From assembly GCA_964637705.1 (NCBI GenBank), contig CAZWVM010000057.1:1-19351 (forward strand): a DNA stretch of 19,351 nucleotides, in the 5' to 3' direction. The position numbers and the translations under genes were made by a program. Below are positions 6,215 to 12,940 of the stretch, piece after piece (the stretch's first letter is position 1; every line of letters starts with the position of its first letter). Below the pieces are notes generated by a model. The model made no database searches. It was not told the origin of the DNA and was given only the letters and a program-made list of their open reading frames with translations. This DNA comes from CAZWVM01 sp964637705 (GTDB taxonomy: Bacteria > UBA8481).

Positions 6215-8779
6215 TTATCGGTTCTTGAAGATGCTCCCGATGATCTCGAAGACTTCCTGGCCTGGTGCGCGGCGCGGCGCCGCTGCGGGCGTCTCCGACG
6301 CGGGCGTCTCCGCGGCGTTGCCCGTGCTCGGGGTCGCGCCGGGCTTGGTCTTGTCCTCGTCCGCCGCCGGGCTTCCCGCCTCGGCCGGTGCCGTTCCCCC
6401 GGTCGGCAGCTCGATCCCGAGGCCGCGCTGGAGCAACTCGTTCACGACGTTCTCGGGGCGGACGTCGAGGCTGAAGCCGGGCGCGGAGAAACTACCGTTC
6501 AGCTTGAAGGGCACGAGCGTTCTCTCGCCTTCGCGCTTCAATCCCAGGATCGCGGCGAGGGGGCTGTTGCCTATCCGGGAGGGGAGCGCGGAGGTCGGGA
6601 TTCCCGCGACGCAATTCAGACCATCGAGCGAGCCGTTCAGCCCGAGGCCGCCGGTGAACTTGAGCGAGATGTGGCGGTTGGCGTAGACGAGCGGCCGGGA
6701 GAGAACGAGGCGTCCGCCCGCGATCGTGAAGCTGTGGTTCACGTCCTGGAAGGATTGGAGCCGTTCGGGCGCGATCCCGAGAAAGGGCGCGACCTGCGCG
6801 GCGAGCGGCAACCCGGCGCAACTGATGTTCTGCGAACGGAGATTTCCGCCGCCGGCGTAGGTCGAAGTGTTCGTCCCCTCGCCCGAGAGGGTGAGGGATC
6901 CGCCGAGGTCGCCCGTGATCTTCTCGCTGCCTGTCGCCGCGCGCAGGACGTCGAGAAGAGCCAGCGCATCGCCGCGGAGGGAGAGGGAGAAGGGGAGACG
7001 GTCGCCGGCGAGCGTGGCCGAGGCCTCGCCGGAGAGGGTTCCCCCGAAGACCTTCGCTTCGAAGCCCGAGAGAGAGATCTTTTCGCCGTCGTATGCGAGG
7101 TTCGACGCGAGAGCCTCGACAGGAACGCCGTAGACCTTCATGGCGGGAGAGGAGAAGGCGCCGACGACCTGGGGATTGCTGATCGCTCCGCGAAGACGGC
7201 CTTCGAAGGTTGCGGCGCCGGAGACATCGAGCGAATGCGAACCGAGCGCGGCGGGGAGCGTGGCGAGGTCGAGACGCTCGGCCTTGAGGGTGACGTCGAG
7301 CTTCTTCTCTGCGAGCGAGACCGTGCCGTCGGCCGCGAGGGGCGAACCGCCGAGCAGCGCCGTGACGCCTCCGAGCCGGACGGAGCCCGGCGCGAGATCG
7401 AGTTGCCCCTTGAGCGCGTCGAGCTTCACGTTCGGATCGGCCGAGACGGCCGTCACGTTCTCGAGGCGGATCGTTCCGCTCGCCGCGGGAGCCGACGAGG
7501 GGCCTTTCAAGGCGAGTTCGAAGGTCGCGGGACCGGAGAGGGAGAGGGTCGAGGGAAGGGGAGAGGGCTCGAGGAGACGCGAGAGCGTTCCGAGGTTGAC
7601 GGAGCGGCCGGAGATCGAGAGATCGAGTTCCTTCCCGGGAAGCGCCACGCCGCCGGAGACCGCGAGGTTCTCCCCGAGCGCGGTGAGGGTCACGTTCTCG
7701 AGACGGATCGACCGCGGCGAGGCCGCGAAGTTCCCGCGCAGGTTGGAGAGCGGCGCCGTGAAACCCGGCGGCTGGATCTGGAAGCCGAGGAACTCGCCGG
7801 TGGCGGACTCGGGGGGATTCTCGAGCGGCCCGTCGAGCCTGACGGCCACCTCGAGCCCGCCCGCGGCCTTCAACTCGTCGAGCGCCGCGCGCACCGCGTG
7901 GATCCGCCGCAGGTTCGCGGCGTCGGCGCGCGCGCGAAGGGTGCCGAAGGCCGACGGAACGCCGGTCCAGTCGACGGCGACGTCGCCGGTGACCCGGGCG
8001 AGGCCGGGAATGTCGAGGGTGCCGTCGAAGGAGCCGGAATCGGGCGAGGCGCCGACGAGGGCATCGATCGTGAGGGCGAGTCCGGCGGCGTCGATGATCC
8101 CCGGGGGAACCGGCAGCAGTTCCAGGGGCAGTTTCTCCACCTTCACCTTCATCCTCGCGGTGGCGGACTCGGGATCGACGGTGCCGGTCAGGGAGGCGGG
8201 AGCGCCGGCGGCGACGCAGGAAAGATCGACCGAGTAGGGGCGACTCGCGAGATTGGCGAGAGACCCCTCGAGCCGCTCGACGAGAAGCTCCTGCCCGGGA
8301 CGCTTGACCAGGATCGTGGAGTTCGAGAAGCGGAGGACCTGGAGGTCGAAGGTGGGTCCGCCCTCCCTCGGCGCGACAAGGTCGGCGACGTTCGAAGCGC
8401 CCGCGGAGTCGAATTCCACGCCGATGCGCGCCGCCTCGAGGCTCAGCTCGTTCACGAGAAGCCTTCCGCGGAGAAGCGAGAAGAGGTCGTACTTGAGCGA
8501 GAGCTCGTCGCAGGCGAGAAGGGGATCAGGGTCGAAGCCGGCGGTGTCGCCGACGACGAGTTTCGAGACGCCGATCCGGAAGAGCCCGGGGCTCGCGTCG
8601 GCGAAGTCGACCGTCCGCCCGAGCCGGGCTCCGAGCTCGGACTTGAGTCGCGCGGGATCGAGGAGGAACCAGGCGGCGGCGGAGGCGGCGGCGGAGGAGA
8701 GGACGACGAGGGCCGCGAGGAGAAGCAGGGTGAAGAGGGGACGGCGGGACCGTCGGGGCGGCGGGGCGGACGTGCTCAT
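6215..8779 (-). CDS. AsmA-family envelope protein
   Basis: This 854-aa protein has a short basic, proline-rich cytoplasmic N-terminus, one membrane helix at about residues 14-40, and then a long repetitive beta-strand region on the periplasmic side. The first domain (PARLKSELGARLGRTVDFADASP...) is the AsmA N-terminal pattern. Near the C-terminus the strand pattern (ISLKFTGGLGLNGSLDGL) matches the AsmA/TamB-like end. AsmA-clade proteins are thought to carry phospholipids between membranes or to help outer membrane assembly. From about residue 793 a Pro/Ala/Thr/Glu-rich tail leads to a short amphipathic C-terminus. I chose ATG at 8779 because upstream codons in this frame belong to the repeat element, and a TACAAT box lies 6 bases before it. 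It is a single gene, convergent with the zinc-ribbon gene. Confidence 0.85.
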   Translation of the reverse strand: MSTSAPPPRRSRRPLFTLLLLAALVVLSSAAASAAAWFLLDPARLKSELGARLGRTVDFADASPGLFRIGVSKLVVGDTAGFDPDPLLACDELSLKYDLFSLLRGRLLVNELSLEAARIGVEFDSAGASNVADLVAPREGGPTFDLQVLRFSNSTILVKRPGQELLVERLEGSLANLASRPYSVDLSCVAAGAPASLTGTVDPESATARMKVKVEKLPLELLPVPPGIIDAAGLALTIDALVGASPDSGSFDGTLDIPGLARVTGDVAVDWTGVPSAFGTLRARADAANLRRIHAVRAALDELKAAGGLEVAVRLDGPLENPPESATGEFLGFQIQPPGFTAPLSNLRGNFAASPRSIRLENVTLTALGENLAVSGGVALPGKELDLSISGRSVNLGTLSRLLEPSPLPSTLSLSGPATFELALKGPSSAPAASGTIRLENVTAVSADPNVKLDALKGQLDLAPGSVRLGGVTALLGGSPLAADGTVSLAEKKLDVTLKAERLDLATLPAALGSHSLDVSGAATFEGRLRGAISNPQVVGAFSSPAMKVYGVPVEALASNLAYDGEKISLSGFEAKVFGGTLSGEASATLAGDRLPFSLSLRGDALALLDVLRAATGSEKITGDLGGSLTLSGEGTNTSTYAGGGNLRSQNISCAGLPLAAQVAPFLGIAPERLQSFQDVNHSFTIAGGRLVLSRPLVYANRHISLKFTGGLGLNGSLDGLNCVAGIPTSALPSRIGNSPLAAILGLKREGERTLVPFKLNGSFSAPGFSLDVRPENVVNELLQRGLGIELPTGGTAPAEAGSPAADEDKTKPGATPSTGNAAETPASETPAAAPRRAPGQEVFEIIGSIFKNR

Positions 8780-8785
8780 GTCTGT

Positions 8786-8814
8786 ATTGTAGCTCCTGCC
8801 GGAGGCGGTGTCAG
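8786..8814 (-). promoter_or_regulatory. Predicted promoter of AsmA-like gene, -35 inside repeat element
   Basis: Read on the minus strand, CTGACA (8814-8809, 5 of 6 to consensus), a 17-bp spacer and TACAAT (8791-8786, 5 of 6) form a strong sigma70-type promoter. The -35 box lies in the outer end of the palindromic element, whose inward GTGTCAGGCA is TGCCTGACAC on this strand. The -10 ends 6 bases before the ATG, so the transcript would be leaderless. A possible AGGAG lies 12 bases before the ATG, too far for an ideal ribosome binding site. Confidence 0.6.
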
Positions 8815-8924
8815 GCATACGCACTTACGCAGAGATGCAATCGACGTTCCGGACCGCACGACCACCTGAGAGACGTGGAGTTATCTCAACCTACGGGGAC
8901 TGCGTAAGTGAGTATGCCTGACAC
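8808..8924. repeat. 117-bp palindromic element, copy 2 (terminal inverted repeats)
   Basis: Arms of 25 bp at 8808-8832 and 8900-8924 are inverted copies matching at 24 of 25 positions, with GTGTCAGGCATAC at the outer end. The outermost part matches copy 1 (94-213), while the inner arm and the centre differ, so the two are members of one family rather than recent duplicates. The left end lies 28 bp before the AsmA-like start. The right end abuts the stop codon (8926-8928) of the LacI-like gene. Confidence 0.8.
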
Positions 8925-8925
8925 T

Positions 8926-9753
8926 TCAGCGTGGGGTCGTTTCGCGGGCGATGAAGAGGGGATCGATGGAGAGGTTCTCGACGGGTCGTCCGTCGAGCAT
9001 GGAGAGGACGCCCTCGGCGCTTCTTCGCCCGATTTCGCACTTGGGGATGTGCATGGTGGAGAGGACGGGCGAGCCGTCGATCGGCATGTTGTCGCAGCCG
9101 ATGATCGCGATCTGGGAGGGGATGCCGACGTGGGCCTCCTCGAGCCAGACGGCGACCTCGTGCCCGATGACGTCGTTGACCGCGAAGAGCCCGTCGGGTT
9201 TCTTCTCCTCGCCGACGAGGATGATGCCCAGGGTGTCGCCGGCGGGCTTGGAGGCCGTGCTGCCCGTCGTGCCGTTGATGTGCTCGAAGGGCGCCGAGAA
9301 GACGCGAACGGTCGCGCCGGCTTGCTCGGCCACGACGCGGAACCCCTCGATGCGCCTGCGGTAGGGGGCGGCGATGGTGCCGTCCGATTCCTGGCCGGTC
9401 AAGGCCGCGAGATCGCGGCGGCCGGCGTCAAGGAGCATTCGTGCGGCGATCCGCCCCATGCCCTCGTCGTTCTGCACGAGTGCCGGAGGGACGGGATCGT
9501 CGAAGTCGGGGAGGGCCAGGACGACGGGGAAGGATGCGCGGAAACGCGCGGCCATGTCGGCGGACTTCCCGGCGAGGTAGACGCCGCCGGCCACGGCGTC
9601 GAGGTCGGCGGATTCGGAGCGGGGATCGAGGATCACGGTCTCATGCCCGGCCTCGGCCCAGCGCTCCTCGATGCAGAGCGCGATGGGAGCGCAGAAGGAG
9701 TCACTGCGGAGATAGGATTCGGTCTCCTCGTAGAAGATCGCCAGACGGCTCAC
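8926..9753 (-). CDS. LacI-type ligand-binding domain protein lacking the DNA-binding HTH
   Basis: This 275-aa protein matches the effector-binding half of LacI/GalR regulators (periplasmic-binding-protein fold) from its very first strand. Landmarks are PVVLALPDF(D), VQNDEGMGRIAARMLLDAGRRDLAALTG in the middle, then DGLFAVNDVIGHEVAVWL, VGIPSQIAIIGCDN, LSTMHIPKCEIGRRSAEGV and the C-terminal FIARETT. The usual 60-residue helix-turn-helix and hinge are absent. The GTG start at 9753 overlaps the stop of the upstream gene (GTGA) and has GGAGGTG at a good distance, so the absence is genuine and not a wrong start; upstream sequence in this frame is only antisense or offset reading of the neighbour. 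No signal peptide is seen, so it is probably a cytoplasmic sugar sensor coupled to the membrane GYF_2 protein. The ligand is unknown. Confidence 0.85.
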   Translation of the reverse strand: MSRLAIFYEETESYLRSDSFCAPIALCIEERWAEAGHETVILDPRSESADLDAVAGGVYLAGKSADMAARFRASFPVVLALPDFDDPVPPALVQNDEGMGRIAARMLLDAGRRDLAALTGQESDGTIAAPYRRRIEGFRVVAEQAGATVRVFSAPFEHINGTTGSTASKPAGDTLGIILVGEEKKPDGLFAVNDVIGHEVAVWLEEAHVGIPSQIAIIGCDNMPIDGSPVLSTMHIPKCEIGRRSAEGVLSMLDGRPVENLSIDPLFIARETTPR

Positions 9754-10700
9754 GGTTTCACCTCCGAAGCATTCCGCGCGCCGGCGCAGGCCGCGTCGAA
9801 GGCGGAGGCCACGTCGGAGAGGAGTCCGGAGGGGACGCCGGCCTCGGAGAGCGAGCGCTGCAGCGTGCCACGGGCCTCCGAGCGCTTCTCCGCGGTGTAG
9901 GAGTCGCGCCGCGACGCGACGGAAAGGGACGTCATGATCGCGTTCATCTGCTGGGGCGTGAAGGTGCGGCCCGATGTCGCGGAAACGATCAGGGAGGAGA
10001 GACGCCGCGCCTCCGCTTCCGGCACCTGGCCCGCCTGCTGGAAGATGGCGTAGAGATTGTTCTCCGATTCCTCCTCGCGCCTCGCCTCGCCCCGCGAGAA
10101 GGCGAGACCCCAGACGAGGAGCGCGGAGAGGAGCACGGCGCCGGCGCCGGCGGCGAATTCCCGCCGCCGCGGATGCGAGAGGATCCGGTCGAAGAGGGAG
10201 GAGCGGTTCCGGTCCACGGTCATGCGTACGCGGGGACCGTGTTCGCCGGCCGCGACGAGATGTTCCGCGAAGGGAGTCTCCTTGAGAGCCCGGGGCGCCG
10301 CCCAGGTCTCGTGGCGGATCAGCGCCTCGGCATCGATCGTGTGGTCGGCGATGCGGCGGACGATCGCGTCGCGCGCGAAGGGCCCCTGCTCCTTGCCCTG
10401 CGGCAGGCGGTAATACCACTCGAGGCTGGGGCGCAGGGCGCCGGAGAAGACCGGTTGCAAGGCCTCGACGGAGCCGGCCTTGACCCAGTCGCGGGTCGAG
10501 GAATGGAAGACCCAGTGATCGACGGTCAGGAAGGAGGCCAGGCGGATCATCTCGTATGGACCGTAGGCCCGCGTCGCGTCCATGACGAGCCAGCCCCGGG
10601 CGAATCGCGGATCGATGACGGGCGCGGGGGAAGGAGCGGACTCGACACCCGCCGCGTGACCGCGTTCCGAAGCGATCCGTTTCCCCGCCTTCTCGCCCAC
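9750..10700 (-). CDS. Membrane protein with tandem GYF_2-like domains
   Basis: This 316-aa protein (GTG start at 10700) has two GYF_2-type modules in its N-terminal half. A divergent one lies at about residues 36-83 (WLVMDATRAYGPYEM ... DHWVF ... DWVKAG), and a canonical one at about 93-147 (EWYYRLPQGKEQGPF ... IDAEALI ... ETWAAP). One membrane helix follows at 183-202, then an approximately 110-residue helical C-terminal domain of unknown type. With basic residues before the helix, the GYF_2 pair is predicted to be cytoplasmic and the C-terminal domain periplasmic. The start is supported by GGGAGGGG about 5 bases upstream; longer in-frame starts run into the divergent promoter. It is the first gene of a two-gene operon whose second gene is the HTH-less LacI-like sensor, with a 4-bp overlap. 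GYF_2 domains are presumed peptide binders; the partner is unknown. Confidence 0.85.
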   Translation of the reverse strand: MGEKAGKRIASERGHAAGVESAPSPAPVIDPRFARGWLVMDATRAYGPYEMIRLASFLTVDHWVFHSSTRDWVKAGSVEALQPVFSGALRPSLEWYYRLPQGKEQGPFARDAIVRRIADHTIDAEALIRHETWAAPRALKETPFAEHLVAAGEHGPRVRMTVDRNRSSLFDRILSHPRRREFAAGAGAVLLSALLVWGLAFSRGEARREEESENNLYAIFQQAGQVPEAEARRLSSLIVSATSGRTFTPQQMNAIMTSLSVASRRDSYTAEKRSEARGTLQRSLSEAGVPSGLLSDVASAFDAACAGARNASEVKP

Positions 10701-10758
10701 GTGACCCCTCCCTGCTCCCAACCTAGCCCTGATCCACCTCCCTGTCAAGATAAAATAC

Positions 10759-10787
10759 TTGATAATACGCATAAGCTATGCTATATT
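10759..10787 (+). promoter_or_regulatory. Sigma70-type promoter with palindrome in spacer (leaderless ABC gene)
   Basis: TTGATA (10759-10764), a 17-bp spacer and TATATT (10782-10787) form a near-consensus promoter in a markedly AT-rich stretch. The spacer ends with GCATAAGCTATGC (10769-10781), a palindrome with 5-bp arms that could be an operator. The ATG at 10795 lies 7 bases beyond the -10, which is where transcription should start, and there is no ribosome binding site, so a leaderless mRNA is predicted. The same intergenic region must hold the promoter of the divergent operon, for which no clear boxes were found. Confidence 0.62.
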
Positions 10788-10794
10788 GAGATTC

Positions 10795-11535
10795 ATGGGT
10801 GCGGGTGGGGACGACGGCGGATGCCTGGTGCGGGTGCGTGGCCTGGGGAAGAGCTACCCCGTCTCGCCGTTTCACTCCCGTCGCGTGCTCGAGGGGATCG
10901 ACCTCGAGATTCCGACCGGCGCGGCGGTGGCTCTCGTCGGCCCCTCCGGCTCCGGCAAGTCCACCCTCCTCCGCCTGCTCCTCGGCCTCATCCCCCCCTC
11001 GGAAGGTTCCGTCCGGATCCGGGGGCTTGGCCCGGCGGAGGCCTTGAGCCGGGTCCGGGCGGGATACCTCCCCGAGGACCAGGGGCTTCCACCGGGACTG
11101 ACCGGCGATGAGACCGTGGCGCTTCACGCGGGGATGACGGGGGAGAGCGGGGGTGCGACGAGGGAGCGGCTGACCCGGCTCGGGCTGCTCCCGGACCTGC
11201 CGCGCCGCGTATCGACCTACTCCCACGGCATGAAGGTGAGGCTCGCTCTCGGCGTCGCGCTGGCCGGCCGCCCCGACCTCCTCGTTCTCGACGAACCCTT
11301 CTCGGGACTCGACCCGGCGCTTCGGCTCCTGGCGCACCGCGAACTGAAGGAGTATGTCGAACAGGGGGGGGCGCTCGTCGTCTCATCTCACCTTCTCACG
11401 GACCTCGCCGGACTCGTGTCCCGCGTGATCATTCTCCTCGAGGGGAAGTTGAGGCGTGACGTGGCGGCCGAAGAGGTCTTCCTCGGCCGGCCGGAGGAGT
11501 GGTTCGTGGAGCAAGTGGCGGTCGCGCGGCCATGA
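10795..11535 (+). CDS. ABC transporter ATP-binding protein (CcmA/NatA-like; pilus-type accessory?)
   Basis: This 246-aa protein is a stand-alone ABC ATPase with Walker A GPSGSGKST at 49-57, a signature of the YSxGM type (YSHGM, 142-146) in place of LSGGQ, Walker B LLVLDEP at 162-168 and an H-loop histidine at 199 (SSHLL). The YSxGM signature is usual among ABC-2 type exporters. ATG 10795 is chosen over an earlier in-frame ATG at 10759 because the latter coincides with the promoter -35. The stop overlaps the ATG of the membrane partner. Together with the following permease, helical/TPR-like protein and pseudopilin, the set resembles the ABC component found in some type IV pilus loci; PilH of Myxococcus xanthus is such an ATPase homologue. 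That role is inference; the ATPase assignment is firm. Confidence 0.92.
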   Translation: MGAGGDDGGCLVRVRGLGKSYPVSPFHSRRVLEGIDLEIPTGAAVALVGPSGSGKSTLLRLLLGLIPPSEGSVRIRGLGPAEALSRVRAGYLPEDQGLPPGLTGDETVALHAGMTGESGGATRERLTRLGLLPDLPRRVSTYSHGMKVRLALGVALAGRPDLLVLDEPFSGLDPALRLLAHRELKEYVEQGGALVVSSHLLTDLAGLVSRVIILLEGKLRRDVAAEEVFLGRPEEWFVEQVAVARP

Positions 11536-12221
11536 ACCCGGTTCGCGCCGCGATCCGCGAGGCCTCGCTCGGCCTGCCCTGGTACGTCCCCGCGGGCCTC
11601 TTCCTGCTGCCGCTTTTTGTCGTCCCGTATCTTTCCGGCCTGGCCGTCGACACGATGGGCCGGATCGCCTCCGATGCGGCCTACTTCTTCTCGGTCTTCG
11701 CGACGCAGGGGATCGCGATTCTCGCGGGGCTTCTTGCCGTCCTCCCGGAAGACGGTTGGACCCATGTTCAGGTCGCGCGGGGTCGCGACCGGGGCCGGAT
11801 CCAGTTGGAACGCGCGGCCGGATTCTTCGTGGCGCTCCTGCTGCCGCTCGCCTGCGCTCTGGGCGGCGCCTACCGGGCGGCGCTCGACGGCGGCGCACCC
11901 GACGCCTCCCGCATTCTTCTCCCGGCGGCCTCGGCGCTTCCGACCTTCGGCCTCATGCTGCTCTTCGGCTCGGTTCTGCCTCGCGCCGGCGCCGCGCTTC
12001 TCGGCGGCGCCTTCGTGGCCGTCGCGCATATCCTTTCCGCCGGACGGACCTTCGACACGGCCTGGTTCCACATCGTTCTTCCTCCGTATGCCTTCTTCGA
12101 CGCCTGGCCCGGAACGGAGATCTCGTCCCGCGAGATCCTGCAGTCAACCTCCTGGGGCGCCTTGTACGGTTTCCTGGCCGTGATGGCCGCGGCGTTTCTT
12201 CGCCGCGCGAGGCGGACATGA
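11532..12221 (+). CDS. ABC transporter membrane protein (partner of 10795 ATPase)
   Basis: This 229-aa integral membrane protein has about six hydrophobic segments: residues near 18-38, 48-70, 95-115, 125-147, 155-170 and the C-terminal helix before RRARRT. It overlaps both neighbours by ATGA, indicating strict translational coupling. A conserved-looking cytoplasmic stretch (PEDGWTHVQVARGRDRGRIQLERA, split over about residues 71-96) has the look of the coupling region of small ABC-2 permeases, where motifs like VRGxSRxxxxxxR occur. The protein is probably the permease for the preceding ATPase. It has no recognisable name; its place between ATPase and TPR-like gene corresponds to the membrane protein in PilH/PilI-type sets. 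Confidence 0.8.
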   Translation: MNPVRAAIREASLGLPWYVPAGLFLLPLFVVPYLSGLAVDTMGRIASDAAYFFSVFATQGIAILAGLLAVLPEDGWTHVQVARGRDRGRIQLERAAGFFVALLLPLACALGGAYRAALDGGAPDASRILLPAASALPTFGLMLLFGSVLPRAGAALLGGAFVAVAHILSAGRTFDTAWFHIVLPPYAFFDAWPGTEISSREILQSTSWGALYGFLAVMAAAFLRRARRT

Positions 12222-12856
12222 TCGGGCGGCCGGTCATCCTCGGCTCGCTGCTCGTCGCCTGCGCCGCCGTGCCCGCTCTTCTCCTGGGACCGCCCGAGCG
12301 AAGCGGACGCGGCACCCTGCTCGGGGTGCGCCCGTTCGCGGCGGACGTTCTCTGGATGAACGCCCTGCATGCCGGTGGGCGATTCGAGGATTACAGCCTG
12401 CGCCTGACCGGAGACGAGCGGCGGGCGCAGGCGATCGGGGCACGGTGCCTGACCGCGCTGAGGCTCGCTCCGGATCTTCCCGACCGCGCCTGGGACGGTG
12501 CGCTCCTCCTCTCGATCCTCGGGGACACCGAGGGCGCGGCCTCGCTCGTCGGGGCCGCGCGCGCGGCGATGCCGGAGGAAGCGTGGCTGGCGGTGGCCGA
12601 GGGAGCGTGGTTGAAATGGGGGTCGGAAGGCGACACGGAACTCGCGGCGCTGAGGCTCAGGGAGAACTGGCGGCAGGGCCTCGAACTGCCCGAGACGGTC
12701 AAGAGACTGACGATCGTGCTCCTGAGAAAGACCGGCCGGAGCGGAGAGTCGCACGAGATGCTCGATCGTTACTCGCGGGAGGCCCGCCTGCCTGACTCGT
12801 TCGAGTGGATCGAGAAGGAACGGACCGTCCTGAAGAGCGCGGGGGAGAATCGCTAA
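12218..12856 (+). CDS. Membrane-anchored helical (TPR-like) protein of the ABC cluster
   Basis: This 212-aa protein starts with an uncleaved-looking hydrophobic N-terminus (about residues 5-22) followed by a helical domain. The segment RGTLLGVRPFAADVLWMNALHAGGRFEDY contains the A-D-x-L-W-x-x-A pattern found in TPR-like proteins of several environmental bacterial phyla. Repeating amphipathic helices rich in Ala, Leu and Arg follow to the end and suggest TPR or TPR-like packing. The ATG overlaps the permease stop (ATGA). It probably acts on the periplasmic side of the inner membrane as a partner of the ABC transporter. I cannot assign it to a named family, and comparison with PilG of Myxococcus rests on gene order only. 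Confidence 0.75.
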   Translation: MIGRPVILGSLLVACAAVPALLLGPPERSGRGTLLGVRPFAADVLWMNALHAGGRFEDYSLRLTGDERRAQAIGARCLTALRLAPDLPDRAWDGALLLSILGDTEGAASLVGAARAAMPEEAWLAVAEGAWLKWGSEGDTELAALRLRENWRQGLELPETVKRLTIVLLRKTGRSGESHEMLDRYSREARLPDSFEWIEKERTVLKSAGENR

Positions 12857-12887
12857 TCATGCTAAAGAATATTAGCCGCAGGTTCAG

Positions 12888-12917
12888 TTGATATCGTGAC
12901 GATAGGGAGTCTACACT
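12888..12917 (+). promoter_or_regulatory. Predicted promoter of pseudopilin gene
   Basis: TTGATA (12888-12893), an 18-bp spacer and TACACT (12912-12917) form a plausible sigma70 promoter in the gap after the TPR-like gene. Transcription would begin near 12924, which supports the GTG at 12941 over the in-frame GTG at 12896. An inverted repeat GCTAAT/ATTAGC (12852-12857, 12871-12876) lies upstream and could be a regulator site. Confidence 0.5.
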
Positions 12918-12940
12918 TCTCCACGAAGGGGGACGGGATC

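Noticed and set aside
6215..8779. PPGI and PPGF motifs in the AsmA-like protein as targets of the GYF_2 domains
   Set aside because: Classical GYF domains bind PPG-hydrophobic motifs, but these lie in the periplasmic beta region while the GYF_2 modules are predicted cytoplasmic.
94..8924. The repeats as a CRISPR array
   Set aside because: They are isolated palindromes in separate gaps, with no regular spacers and no cas genes.
9754..10419. Possible N-terminal extension of the LacI-like gene containing a helix-turn-helix
   Set aside because: The upstream in-frame sequence is Arg/Pro-rich offset reading of the GYF_2 gene and shows no HTH; a GTG with strong GGAGGTG marks the real start.
12852..12876. 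GCTAAT/ATTAGC inverted repeat as a terminator after the TPR-like gene
   Set aside because: The stem is AT-rich and short with a 13-base loop and no T-run; at most it is a regulator site.
12896..12940. Earlier GTG start (12896) for the pseudopilin
   Set aside because: It would give an overlong leader and lies within the predicted promoter; the GTG at 12941 gives a normal 12-residue leader.
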